A stretch of 64,000 nucleotides of DNA from Calothrix sp. PCC 7507. GTDB taxonomy: Bacteria > Cyanobacteriota > Cyanobacteriia > Cyanobacteriales > Nostocaceae. Location of the stretch: NCBI RefSeq assembly GCF_000316575.1, contig NC_019682.1, positions 4,958,001 to 5,022,000 on the forward strand, written 5' to 3'. The stretch's first letter is position 1. The number at the start of each line of letters is the position of its first letter. The position numbers and the translations under genes were made by a program. Shown in pieces: positions 31,520 through 40,767 of this stretch. The notes under the pieces were generated by a model. It saw nothing but the letters and a program-made list of their open reading frames with translations, searched no databases and was not told where the DNA came from.

Positions 31520-34111
31520 ATGTTTAAACGACAACTCTCCATGATAGGTGTGCTTTCTGTGCTGTTGACTTCGCCAGCTTTTGCAGAAGCAATTGAGCAA
31601 ATACCTCAGACAAAAAAGGACAAAAGCGGGTCAGTAGTAGCGAAAATCCGCCGATTGAGTGAGATAGATATACCTGCGACCAATATTAAAGATTGGCTAT
31701 CTCAATCTTCAACTCCTAATGCTCAATCTCCAGTACAAGTGACAGGAGTCCGTGTTAACCGCACCGAGACTGGCATAGAGGTAATTCTTGAAACCAAAGA
31801 AGGTGAAAAATTAAAGCCAATAAGTCGCAATGAGCAGAACACATTAATCACAGATATTACTAATAGTCAATTAGCTTTGCCAAATGCGAAGGACTTCCGC
31901 TCAGACAACCCAGTCGCGGGAATTACTGCTGTTACTGTTACCCAAGTGGATAGCAATAGTATTCGGGTGACAGTGACGGGTGAAGCGGGAGCGCCAAAAG
32001 TTGAGTTATTTGATAGTGATGAAGGCTTAATTTTTGGTTTAACGCCAGTCGTATCTGCTGCACAGCAATCGCCAACGCAAAACCCCACCTTGCCAAGGGA
32101 AGGGGCACAAGAAAATCAGCCGGAAAAACCATCAGCTAACACCGATGAACCGATTGAACTGGTGGTGACTGGTGAACAGGATGGATATCGTGTGCCAGAA
32201 GCATCAACTGCAACCAGGACTGATACACCTTTACGTGATATTCCCCAGTCAATTCAGGTGATTCCCCAGCAGGTAATCAGGGATCAAGGAATTACACGAA
32301 TTACCGATGCGACTCGCAACGTTTCCGGCACAACACTCGCATCAGGCTACGGCAATCTCATCGGCGATGTCCGTGTTCGTGGCTTCTATAGTGGTATTTT
32401 GAGAGATGGATTCTCCACTGGTGCTTTAAATTTCTTCATTGATGGCGGCAATATTGAACAGGTAGAGGTGGTAAAAGGGCCTGCTTCAGTGCTGTATGGA
32501 GCGTTGGAGCCTGGTGGAATCGTGAATTATGTCACCAAAAAACCCTTGCGTACTCCCTACTATGCAGCCGATGTTACCGTCGGCAGCTACGACTTCTACA
32601 AGGGTGCGATCGACTTGACTGGTCCATTGAGTCAAGACGAACGATTGCTGTATCGCTTGAATGTTTCTTATGAAAACTCCGGTAGCTACCGGGATTTTGT
32701 TGATAATGATATCCTTTTTATCGCTCCTGTTCTCACCTATCAGTTTAGCGACGCAACCAACCTCACCTTCGCCTATGAATATCTCAACGCGAAACTGGGG
32801 TTCGATCGCGGCTTGCGACCTGTCTCTGCTTTCCTCAATGTGCCGATAAATCTGAATATTGCCGAACCTGACGATTTTCAAAACATTGAGGAACATCGCG
32901 TTAATTTAACGCTGAACCATCGGTTTAATCAGCATCTGAGCCTCAGAAGCGGCTTCACCTACCTCTCTGAGAAGGGAGACAGTTTTGTGACTCAACCCGG
33001 AGAACTCGACGCAGACGGGCGCACGTTGACAGATCGAGGGTACTTTGGTGGACCGGGTTTCGGTGACAACTATGCGTTGCAAACGGATTTGATTAGTGAC
33101 TTCAAGACGGGTGCGATCGCTCATCAACTGCTGTTGGGGTTAGAATGGCGCAAAAGATATCAGGCTGATCAGGGTATCGGTGGGGTTTATGAGGGGACAT
33201 TCGATATTTTCAATCCCGTCTATGGCTTACCCCGCATACCAGATCCCGATAGTTTCTTCGAGCAAACAACAACCACCACTGGCATTTACCTGCAAGATCA
33301 GGTGACATTGCTCCCAAATCTCAAATTACTCGCTGGCGGCAGATATGATTTTGTGGAATACAGTAGTGGCGACGGTCAATCAGCGCCCACTGAATTTTAT
33401 GATAGTGCTTTTTCACCCCGCGTTGGCATTGTCTATCAGCCCATTGAACCGATATCGCTCTATGCCAGCTACAGTCGTTCCTTTACTCCCAATAATTCTA
33501 GAACTGCTAGTGGAGAGCCGCTAGAGCCTTCGCGGGCAACTCAGTTTGAAGTGGGTGTGAAAGCTGAACTGTTTGATCAACGACTGTCAGCCACACTTGT
33601 AGCTTATGACATCACCAAAACCAATATTCCTACGACAGATCCTGATAACGACGAGTTCTCGATTGCCGTCGGAGAAGTGAAAAGCCGAGGTATTGAACTG
33701 GATATTGCGGGAGAGATTTTACCCGGCTGGAAGGTGATTGCTTCTGGTTACTTGAATGATGGATTTGTCAGTAAAGATAATAATCTTCCCGAAGGTCGCC
33801 GCTTGACAAATGCACCAACTCATGGAGCAAGTCTGTGGACAACTTATGAAGTGCAAACGGGTGACTGGAAAGGCTTGGGAATTGGGGCAGGAATGTTTTT
33901 TGTAGGCGATCGCACTGCCAATATCGACGATCCATTAACCCTTCCCTCTTATGTCAGAACCGATGCTTCTATCTCTTACAAACGCGATAAATGGCGGGCG
34001 GCGCTCAACTTTAAGAACATCTTCAATGTCAAATATTACGAATCAAACGACTACCTCACTTTCCCCCAAGCACCATTTACGGTTCAGGGCACAATTTCTG
34101 TGGAGTTTTGA
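31520..34111 (+). CDS. TonB-dependent siderophore receptor with AMIN domain
   Basis: An 863-aa outer-membrane protein from the ATG at 31520 (an upstream TTG in frame adds 13 unlikely residues). Signal peptide MFKRQLSMIGVLSVLLTSPA ends at FAEA. An AMIN domain follows (about 70-180, VTGVRVNRTETGIEVILETK), as in many cyanobacterial receptors. The plug starts near residue 230 (DTPLRDIPQSIQVIPQQVI), with GYGNLIGDVRVRGF, and the 22-strand barrel ends in the typical terminal Phe (TISVEF). It imports ferric siderophores using TonB energy. The PepSY gene that follows was probably in the same operon before the IS inserted. Confidence 0.94.
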   Translation: MFKRQLSMIGVLSVLLTSPAFAEAIEQIPQTKKDKSGSVVAKIRRLSEIDIPATNIKDWLSQSSTPNAQSPVQVTGVRVNRTETGIEVILETKEGEKLKPISRNEQNTLITDITNSQLALPNAKDFRSDNPVAGITAVTVTQVDSNSIRVTVTGEAGAPKVELFDSDEGLIFGLTPVVSAAQQSPTQNPTLPREGAQENQPEKPSANTDEPIELVVTGEQDGYRVPEASTATRTDTPLRDIPQSIQVIPQQVIRDQGITRITDATRNVSGTTLASGYGNLIGDVRVRGFYSGILRDGFSTGALNFFIDGGNIEQVEVVKGPASVLYGALEPGGIVNYVTKKPLRTPYYAADVTVGSYDFYKGAIDLTGPLSQDERLLYRLNVSYENSGSYRDFVDNDILFIAPVLTYQFSDATNLTFAYEYLNAKLGFDRGLRPVSAFLNVPINLNIAEPDDFQNIEEHRVNLTLNHRFNQHLSLRSGFTYLSEKGDSFVTQPGELDADGRTLTDRGYFGGPGFGDNYALQTDLISDFKTGAIAHQLLLGLEWRKRYQADQGIGGVYEGTFDIFNPVYGLPRIPDPDSFFEQTTTTTGIYLQDQVTLLPNLKLLAGGRYDFVEYSSGDGQSAPTEFYDSAFSPRVGIVYQPIEPISLYASYSRSFTPNNSRTASGEPLEPSRATQFEVGVKAELFDQRLSATLVAYDITKTNIPTTDPDNDEFSIAVGEVKSRGIELDIAGEILPGWKVIASGYLNDGFVSKDNNLPEGRRLTNAPTHGASLWTTYEVQTGDWKGLGIGAGMFFVGDRTANIDDPLTLPSYVRTDASISYKRDKWRAALNFKNIFNVKYYESNDYLTFPQAPFTVQGTISVEF

Positions 34112-34170
34112 CTCCATCCTCACCCTTTCTTGATGAAGAAGACACCCCACCCTAACCCTCCCCTTATAAA

Positions 34171-35661
34171 GGCTACGGTGTACACACAAGTGCTAGTAAA
34201 CTACTAAGGGAAGGAGTTGTGGGGAGTAAAAGGTGGTGGAAAATCCAATAATGATTCACGCTCAACAGTGGGATGGAATTGCTTTTGGCGACCCAAGGTT
34301 GATAAAAAGGGGGCAGCATTGTACCAAGCAATGGAAAAACATCAATCAGTCAGCATTCGCCAAATAAGTAGAAATAGAGCAGAACAGGTGGGGTACTACC
34401 GCTTTTTGTCGAATGAGAATGTGACAATAGGGGAATTAGTCGGCAGCCTATCAGACCACTGTGTATCACAGGTAGAAGACAAGCATATATTAGCCATCAG
34501 TGATAGTAGCGAAATTAACTTGCAGTCTCATGTTGGTAGGTTGAAAGCAGAGGGTCTAGGTGTAGTCGGAAACAACACAGACGTAGGGTTTTATATTCAT
34601 CCAACTTTAGTATTGGATGCAGAGAATGGATTTCCATTGGGATTAAGCACAGTACAACTGTGGACGCGAGAGATAGACCATGCCGATAAGCATGAACGAA
34701 ATTACAAAAAGTTACCGATAGAGGAAAAAGAATCATACAAATGGCTGCGTTCAGCCGATGAAACCCAAAGATGTTTAAGTATTGGTAATGCCAAAATGGT
34801 GACTCATATCGCCGATAGAGAAAGCGATATGTATGAAGAATTTACGACCGTACCAAATCGCAAAAATCACGTGTTGGTCAGAGCGCGCATTGACCGTCGC
34901 CTCATAGGAAAGACCCAATCGCTGTATGCGTATTTAAACCAACAACCTAGCGAGGGGACTTATACCGTGGATGTTCCAGCAGATTCACGTATTGGTAGAA
35001 CCGCAAGAGAGGCATTATTAATTGTGCGCTGTGCGCTGGTAAAAATTCAACGTCCAGAGAAATTGAGTGCCAAAGATTATCCCCCTAGTGTAACGCTTTA
35101 CGCCGTGGAAGCTGTGGAAGTCAACCCACCTGCGGGTACGGAACCGATTCATTGGCGATTGTTGACCACCCACCAAGTTGTTTGTCTAGAACAAGCACTA
35201 CAAATCATTAGATGGTACACATGGAGATGGCGAATTGAACAACTATTTGCCATCCTCAAAACTGCTGGTTTAAATCTCGAAGCTACTCAGCTTGAGTCCA
35301 TTGCTGCCATTAAGCGACTGAGTGTTTTAGCTTTGTCAGTAGCTGTGCGAATTTTACAAATGATTCAGGGACGGGATAATCCTGAGTTGTCTGCAAATCT
35401 AGCTTTTTCGGATGAGCAACAGCAATGTTTATCTACTCTTGCACCAACTGTAGAAGGTCACACTCCACGTCAACAAAATCCCTATCCTCCTCATTCCTTA
35501 CCTTGGGCTACCTGGATTATTGCTCGTCTTGGTGGTTGGTCTGGTTACAAGTCTCAAAAACCTCCAGGAATTACTACTTTGACTCGGGGGCTTAAGCAGT
35601 TTGAATCCACCTTTTTTGGCTGGAAACTCGCTCTGGGTCTACTTGTGTGTACACCGTAGCC
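34171..35661 (+). mobile_element. IS4-family insertion sequence, 1491 bp
   Basis: The ends are perfect 21-bp inverted repeats (GGCTACGGTGTACACACAAG plus T, and its complement). A 7-bp target duplication TTATAAA flanks it (34164-34170 and 35662-35668). The target is the centre of a palindrome, CCCTCCCC-TTATAAA-GGGGAGGG. The intact ends, intact transposase and exact duplication indicate a recent insertion. It lies between the siderophore receptor and the PepSY gene. Confidence 0.95.
34217..35659 (+). CDS. IS4-family DDE transposase
   Basis: Up to 480 aa from a TTG; a later start is possible because no good ribosome-binding site precedes it. The DDE triad is visible: AISDSSEI (first Asp), HIADRESDMYEEF (second Asp) and the IS4 signature Y-x2-R-x3-E-x6-K in YTWRWRIEQLFAILK. 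The N-terminal part (QISRNRAEQVGYYRFLSNEN) corresponds to the DNA-binding region of Tn5-like transposases. The stop codon lies inside the right inverted repeat, so the last residues (VCTP) are encoded by the IS end. It appears intact. Confidence 0.93.
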   Translation: MWGVKGGGKSNNDSRSTVGWNCFWRPKVDKKGAALYQAMEKHQSVSIRQISRNRAEQVGYYRFLSNENVTIGELVGSLSDHCVSQVEDKHILAISDSSEINLQSHVGRLKAEGLGVVGNNTDVGFYIHPTLVLDAENGFPLGLSTVQLWTREIDHADKHERNYKKLPIEEKESYKWLRSADETQRCLSIGNAKMVTHIADRESDMYEEFTTVPNRKNHVLVRARIDRRLIGKTQSLYAYLNQQPSEGTYTVDVPADSRIGRTAREALLIVRCALVKIQRPEKLSAKDYPPSVTLYAVEAVEVNPPAGTEPIHWRLLTTHQVVCLEQALQIIRWYTWRWRIEQLFAILKTAGLNLEATQLESIAAIKRLSVLALSVAVRILQMIQGRDNPELSANLAFSDEQQQCLSTLAPTVEGHTPRQQNPYPPHSLPWATWIIARLGGWSGYKSQKPPGITTLTRGLKQFESTFFGWKLALGLLVCTP

Positions 35662-35760
35662 TTATAAAGGGGAGGGAACATGATTCTTCTTCCCCCCTTT
35701 CCAAGGGGGGATTGAGGGGGGTAATTATTAAGCCTGAAATCGTGCAAAGGAGCATCTACC

Positions 35761-36897
35761 ATGAACTCTAAATCACTGCGAAACTGGATATTCACCCTGC
35801 ACCGCTACTTAGGCCTAGCCTTGGGACTGATAGCAATCATCATTGGCTTGACGGGTAGTTTATTGATCTTCCATGCGGAAATTCAGCAATATGATGAGCA
35901 TCTACAATCAGGCACCATTACCCCTCAAGGGGAAAAACTACCGATTGAAACTGTCCTTAACACCGTCAAAAAAGCCTATGTTGACCAACCAGACGCAACT
36001 GTTAAAAGATATTACCCATCTATAAAGCCAGATCAACCAATCAAGGTGATCCTTAAAACCAAAGAAAGTGACTGGAATCAACTCTTCGTCAACCCCTACA
36101 CAGGGGTAATCCTCAACCCCAACCCCAAGCCAAGCTCGATCCAAAAGGTATATGACATTATCTATCCCCTCCACTACAACCTTTTAGGCGGTGACATTGG
36201 TACCAAGTTTGTGGGAATTGTGGGATTATTGTTCACAATCTTGAGCATTACAGGCATTATCCTCTGGCCTGGTTGGCGCAAATTGATCGCTGGCTTCAAA
36301 ATTAAGTGGAATGCTCATCCCAAACGTGTGAATTTTGATGTTCACAAAGTTGCTGGTGTGATTACAGCCACGTTTCTGATTTTTACCTTTTTCACAGGGT
36401 TTTGCTGGAATTTTTCGGAATTTGTCAACCCGATAATCTATGCGGCTACTTTCTCCAAAGCAAATGTTGATTTGGTTTCTGTACCCATTTCCGGTAAGGC
36501 TCCACTAAGAGTTGCAGAGCAGGTAAAAATCGCTCAAGCTGCTATTCCTGATGCACCACTCCGACTAATTGCTTTTCCAAGTAAACCAGAAGAAGCAACG
36601 TGGTTGAGCTTTAATCTTCCCCAAGGTGGTGAGGGAGATGTTTTTCTTGACCAGTATAGTGGCAAGGTACGGGTGTCTACGCCAACTACTAAATCATTAG
36701 GCGATCGCATCCTCTATTCCTTTAACGATTTGCACTATGGCACTTTCTGGGGAATTCCATCCCGGATTCTCTACCTATTTGTCGGACTTGCACCGTTAGT
36801 TTTATTTATGACAGGCTTTGTGATGTGGCGGTATCGTCGTCTGCAGAATCACGGAGTAGAAAGGAAAGTGCTACAGATGGATGGTATTGAAAAATAG
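35761..36897 (+). CDS. PepSY-associated transmembrane protein
   Basis: A 378-aa protein with four membrane helices: NWIFTLHRYLGLALGLIAII (about 9-28), a pair near 145-170 (GIVGLLFTILSITGIILWP) and 200-225 (KVAGVITATFLIFTFFTGF), and the last near 345-365. PepSY-like periplasmic segments lie between. The start HRYLGL, with conserved His, is the family hallmark. These proteins accompany siderophore receptors and probably reduce or release iron in the periplasm. An AAGGAG site precedes the ATG. Upstream lies the IS, so native co-transcription with the receptor is likely broken. Confidence 0.88.
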   Translation: MNSKSLRNWIFTLHRYLGLALGLIAIIIGLTGSLLIFHAEIQQYDEHLQSGTITPQGEKLPIETVLNTVKKAYVDQPDATVKRYYPSIKPDQPIKVILKTKESDWNQLFVNPYTGVILNPNPKPSSIQKVYDIIYPLHYNLLGGDIGTKFVGIVGLLFTILSITGIILWPGWRKLIAGFKIKWNAHPKRVNFDVHKVAGVITATFLIFTFFTGFCWNFSEFVNPIIYAATFSKANVDLVSVPISGKAPLRVAEQVKIAQAAIPDAPLRLIAFPSKPEEATWLSFNLPQGGEGDVFLDQYSGKVRVSTPTTKSLGDRILYSFNDLHYGTFWGIPSRILYLFVGLAPLVLFMTGFVMWRYRRLQNHGVERKVLQMDGIEK

Positions 36898-37023
36898 TGG
36901 GAAGGGATAAGCTAAAATGCTGATTCATTGCACAATCAATCATTTTTCTTTGTTGACGGTTGACAGTTGACAGTGAACGGTCTACACGATGAAATATGCA
37001 ACTTAAATGCCGCAGTCGCTTAT

Positions 37024-38418
37024 TTATGTTTCTCCTCCCACCACTACATCTCGAATTCGTAAACTAGGGCCACCACAGCCAACTGGTAAACCATTTTGTC
37101 CACCTTTACCACAACCCCCAGATTCATCCCAATAAAAATCTTCGCCAACGGCTTCAATATCTGCAAGGGTCTGGAAAACATTACCAGAAAGTGTCACATC
37201 CCGCACAGGTTCGGCAATTTTGCCGTTTCTAATCATCCAGGCTTCCCCAGCGCTAAATGTGAACATTTCGCCATTTGTCATCCCACCCAGCCAATTACAG
37301 GCATATACTCCTTCGGCGATGTCTGTGAATAAGTCTGTAACAGGCGTTTTCCCCCGTTCAATCCAAGTATTTGTCATCCGCACAATCGGAGTGAAGTGAT
37401 AATTAAGACAGCGTGCATTACCTGTGGGTGCTTCCTCTAATTTGCCCGCTGTTTCACGGGAATGTAAGCGCCCCACCAAAACGCCATCTTTAATGAGTTG
37501 GGTAGTAGTAGCAGGTGTGCCTTCGTCATCGTAAAAATAGCTACCTCGATGACCTTCAGGAGCAGCGCCGTCAAAAATCTGGAGTTCTTCAGGGCCAAAA
37601 CGCCGTCCAATAGTCATGACTTCTAACAAATCTGGGTTTTCGTAAGCCATATCAGCCTCAGATAGATGTCCAAAGGCTTCATGGACAAACAAACCTGTGA
37701 GAACGGGGTCAATGACTACAGTGTAGGTGTTACCTTTGACTGGGGGCAAAGATAAAGCTGCAACGGCTCTTTGAGCAGCGCTCTTAATTTGTGCATCCAA
37801 ATTAGTTAAATCTTCATAGGCTTTGCGGGAGCCGGTAGTTTCCCTACCTGTTTGCACGGTGTCTCCATTTCTCGCAGTAGCTGCAAAACGCATTTCCATA
37901 TCCACCCAAGATTGTTCAATCAGAGTTCCTTCTGAGGTGGCGAGAATAATTCGTTGAGCGCTGTCACCGTAGCGCACCGAAGTAGTAGTGATGCGGGGAT
38001 CTACACTTTTAAGTAAATCAGAATAGCGATCGCACAATTCTTTTTTCTGACTTAAACTCACATTCCGGGGATTAGTACCTGTCAGCGGTAGATTGCATAT
38101 TGCTTGCACTGGGTCAATGGGAGCGAGTAAAGTTTCTTCATCACCCACAATTCGCGCTGCAGCGATCGCTTCTTCTATCCGCTCTTTAATGGTAGACAGC
38201 TGGTTAAAGCAGCTCAACCCCCACCCACCTTTATAACAAGCGCGAATATGTCCCCCAATTGAGATCCCTTCGCTCAGGGTTTCTACCTTATCACCACGTA
38301 AAAAGATATCGGTGCCTTCGGCTTCTTCCAGGCGAATCATCAGATAATCTACTTGGGATGAGTAGCGGGCAATCAAATCAGCAAGCAAATTATTTACCTC
38401 AGCAAATGTAGTCGGCAT
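37024..38418 (-). CDS. tldD: TldD/PmbA-family metalloprotease
   Basis: A 464-aa protein. The zinc motif HEAFGHLSEAD (HExxxH, near residue 247) and the C-terminal GGCGKGGQNGLPVGCGGP region identify TldD. TldD works with TldE in a heterodimeric protease that trims unfolded peptides; it also removes leader peptides of some ribosomally made natural products and antitoxins. The partner TldE (PmbA) gene is not adjacent. The gene appears complete and single, with short repeats on both sides. Confidence 0.93.
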   Translation of the reverse strand: MPTTFAEVNNLLADLIARYSSQVDYLMIRLEEAEGTDIFLRGDKVETLSEGISIGGHIRACYKGGWGLSCFNQLSTIKERIEEAIAAARIVGDEETLLAPIDPVQAICNLPLTGTNPRNVSLSQKKELCDRYSDLLKSVDPRITTTSVRYGDSAQRIILATSEGTLIEQSWVDMEMRFAATARNGDTVQTGRETTGSRKAYEDLTNLDAQIKSAAQRAVAALSLPPVKGNTYTVVIDPVLTGLFVHEAFGHLSEADMAYENPDLLEVMTIGRRFGPEELQIFDGAAPEGHRGSYFYDDEGTPATTTQLIKDGVLVGRLHSRETAGKLEEAPTGNARCLNYHFTPIVRMTNTWIERGKTPVTDLFTDIAEGVYACNWLGGMTNGEMFTFSAGEAWMIRNGKIAEPVRDVTLSGNVFQTLADIEAVGEDFYWDESGGCGKGGQNGLPVGCGGPSLRIRDVVVGGET

Positions 38419-38583
38419 TTCTAAATATTAATAATAATGAACTCCATTTATTTTGCAACTATTCGGTCAATATTTGCTATTTAATTGTCATTGGTCATTT
38501 GTCACTTGTACTGAGCATACTCCTACGGGGCAAGCTACGCGTAGCGTCTCGCAGAGAAGTCAACAGTCATCAGTCCCCAATCC

Positions 38584-39048
38584 CTATTCCATAACGTACT
38601 TCTCAGCTACTTTCCAATAACGAGAGAACCGCTTGAGGTCAATATGGCCATCGTAGTCAAAAAATGGTTCCACCTCAAACACTTCCAATGCTAAAGAACG
38701 CTCAAGTCTCGACTCCGCTCGGCTTGAGCAGTGAGCGAAGCCGAACTGCTCAATTTTGTCGCAGATATTATTAAACCTGGGACTGGGACTGTTTGCTGTT
38801 ACGATTAAATCGGCTTCGTGTTCTTTAGCAAAAGCCAAAACTTCCTGTGCTACATCTCCACGGCGGATGTCAACGGGTAATTCTAACAAGCATTCATAGA
38901 TAAATGTCAGGCGTTTGAGGCTGAGTTGCCATTCTTCTATCAAAGCATCGTCCCAAACCCAGATGGCTGGTGCATCGGGGTATTCTTGTAGTGCAGGGTT
39001 GTGTGGACTGAGGCAATCTCCATGCACCCAAACAATTGGTTTACTCAT
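38584..39048 (-). CDS. Photolyase-like alpha/beta (antenna) domain alone, with repeat-encoded insert
   Basis: A 154-aa protein from the ATG at 39048; the start SKPIVWVHGDCLSPHNPAL corresponds to the first strand and loop of photolyases (WFRRDLRLHDNPAL). The fold continues with APAIWVWDDAL and ADLIVTANSP, then PFFDYDGHIDLKRFSRYWK, which matches the linker end of the antenna domain. No FAD domain follows; that half is encoded 850 bp away at 39900. Residues about 99-116 come from a palindromic repeat (38701-38752). The product may bind the catalytic half as a two-chain photolyase or act separately. Confidence 0.75.
   Translation of the reverse strand: MSKPIVWVHGDCLSPHNPALQEYPDAPAIWVWDDALIEEWQLSLKRLTFIYECLLELPVDIRRGDVAQEVLAFAKEHEADLIVTANSPSPRFNNICDKIEQFGFAHCSSRAESRLERSLALEVFEVEPFFDYDGHIDLKRFSRYWKVAEKYVME
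38701..38752. repeat. Small palindromic repeat inside the photolyase-half gene
   Basis: Contains TCGGCTT (38719-38725) and AAGCCGA (38738-38744), plus nested CTCAAG and TGCTCAA ends. It looks like a mobile palindrome inserted in frame in the coding sequence, adding about 17 residues (FGFAHCSSRAESRLE region). Confidence 0.65.
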
Positions 39049-39253
39049 CAGTCGTGCGCTAAAAAGCAAAGCGATGCCTACGGTGGGCTGTGCCTACACA
39101 CTCTATCATCACTCAACTTACTTTTGGGACTCCTAGTATTGCACCACATTCAGCGGATCTGCTAGATCCCCGACAAGAGCGCTAAAGCGCAACTTCACCG
39201 AATTGTCCGCATAACCGCTAGAGTTTAGTTGAGCATAATTGAGGATGTTGCAG

Positions 39254-39874
39254 ATGGCATACAGTGATTTTACACTTGCTAAAGTTCGAGAAACATTTCA
39301 ACTTGTAATTGATGAAAAGCGCAATCTATTCAAAGATGTGTCGCCTATTCAACCTTCTGCTACCTTAACAACGCTCTTAGAAGAATATACTCAACTAGCA
39401 ACTGCCATTAACACCGAAAAAGCTCGTTCAGAATTACTAATCATGCCAGTTCTTACAGAAGTTAGGCGACAGCTAAATTATCAAATCTCACTGTTTTCTG
39501 GAACAGATTTTGATGTAGATAGTAGTCAAGGATTAAATGGGTTTTGTGATTTCGTTCTCTGTATTTCCGAAGAACAGTTTTATATTAAAGCGCCTGTCCT
39601 GACGATTGTTGAGGCTAAGAATGAAAATATTAAAAGTGGTTTAGGACAATGTATTGCCACTATGATAGCTGCCCAATTATTCAATCAAAATACTCAACAA
39701 GAAGTTAAGAAAATCTATGGAGTTGTCACTAGTGGCACAAACTGGCGGTTTTTAATGTTGGCAGGACTAACAGCATATATTGATACAGTCGAATACTACA
39801 TCAATGATGTTGATAAAATTCTGGGCATTCTGTTGCAACCATTTCAATCTGCTTTGCTACCAGCATCTTCGTGA
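39254..39874 (+). CDS. Cyanobacterial hypothetical protein with PD-(D/E)xK-like motif
   Basis: A 206-aa protein; the ATG at 39254 has a GAGG site 9 bp upstream and gives the familiar start MAYSDFTLAKVRETFQL. The central part has LNGFCDFVLC followed by APVLTIVEAKNENI, that is Asp then Glu-x-Lys in the spacing of PD-(D/E)xK nucleases. Many copies of this family exist in cyanobacteria, with no proven function. It lies between the two photolyase halves but on the opposite strand. Confidence 0.8.
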   Translation: MAYSDFTLAKVRETFQLVIDEKRNLFKDVSPIQPSATLTTLLEEYTQLATAINTEKARSELLIMPVLTEVRRQLNYQISLFSGTDFDVDSSQGLNGFCDFVLCISEEQFYIKAPVLTIVEAKNENIKSGLGQCIATMIAAQLFNQNTQQEVKKIYGVVTSGTNWRFLMLAGLTAYIDTVEYYINDVDKILGILLQPFQSALLPASS

Positions 39875-39899
39875 CATTGTCCTACATAGATGTGGCTTA

Positions 39900-40736
39900 T
39901 CATTTCTTCTTCCCTCGTTGCCAACTTTGGCTATTGGCTTGTTTGGTAAATTCGCCATTGGGAAAAAGCCGCTGTTCTATTTCTTCGTAGCTACCTTCAA
40001 AGTCGCAATGACCATAAAGGGGACATTGTTGACAATACACGCTTTTTGTGTATTTCTCTAAATTTTCGCGGTTGAAAAAATAGGGTTTATGGCTAAAGGT
40101 ACTAGCAACCCACTGCCATGACATATTATTGCTAGCAGGATCACCATCAAGCAGGTGTTGGAGAAACCACTTGGCTCCCGCTTGCCAACGGATGCGCCGC
40201 CAATGGACAATATAAGCAGCTAGCCACATGCGGATGTGGTTGTGTAAATAGCCTGTTGCTTGTAAGTCGTGGCTGAAGCTGTCGATGCAAACTAGCCCTG
40301 TAGTGCCTTGTTGGATGTCCTGTGGTAGATCCGCTGCGTAATTTTTGGCTTGATAGCCAGTTTTATATTCTTCCTGGTCTTGCCAGACACCATGACCAAG
40401 CTTGACATATAACCGCTGCCAATAGTCTCGCCAGCCTAATTCATTAATCAGCTTAGTTGCATCGTGTGGATGCTTGACATGCTCAAGCACATAATCTCGA
40501 ATTTCTCGCAAGCTAAGAACGCCATAGCGAATGTAGGGTGAAAGTCGCGTTACACTGCCAGTTAAAAAGTTACGAGTTTTTGCGTAGGCTGCTGGATCTA
40601 CTTTTTGCAGTGCTTGCTCGGCTGCTTGCCTTCCTCCTACAGTATCGCTGATGCAATTATCTGTTTCTGCTACAGTGGGAAATTGTTGACGAAGATAGGC
40701 TATTAATTCATCGCGATTAGCAAATTCACGTAGCAT
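39900..40736 (-). CDS. Photolyase/cryptochrome FAD-binding domain alone
   Basis: A 278-aa protein equal to the catalytic domain of photolyases without the antenna domain. Recognisable: LTGSVTRLSPYIRYGVLSLR (FAD-loop), the ELGWRDYWQRLY helix, and NHIRMWLAAYIVHWRRIRW, then LLDGDPASNNMSWQWV (FAD contacts with Asp and Asn). A C-terminal cysteine-rich tail (CQQCPLYGHCDFEG) may bind a metal or cluster. With the antenna half at 38584 it could form a split enzyme for DNA repair or signalling. The lipoxygenase gene starts 31 bp away, divergently. Confidence 0.85.
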   Translation of the reverse strand: MLREFANRDELIAYLRQQFPTVAETDNCISDTVGGRQAAEQALQKVDPAAYAKTRNFLTGSVTRLSPYIRYGVLSLREIRDYVLEHVKHPHDATKLINELGWRDYWQRLYVKLGHGVWQDQEEYKTGYQAKNYAADLPQDIQQGTTGLVCIDSFSHDLQATGYLHNHIRMWLAAYIVHWRRIRWQAGAKWFLQHLLDGDPASNNMSWQWVASTFSHKPYFFNRENLEKYTKSVYCQQCPLYGHCDFEGSYEEIEQRLFPNGEFTKQANSQSWQRGKKK

Positions 40737-40767
40737 TTTTTTATTATTTTATACTTTTAGGTTAATC

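Noticed and set aside
35700-35760. Second IS element before the PepSY gene
   Set aside because: Only a CCCCCCTTTCC-AAGGGGGG hairpin is present; no ends or transposase.
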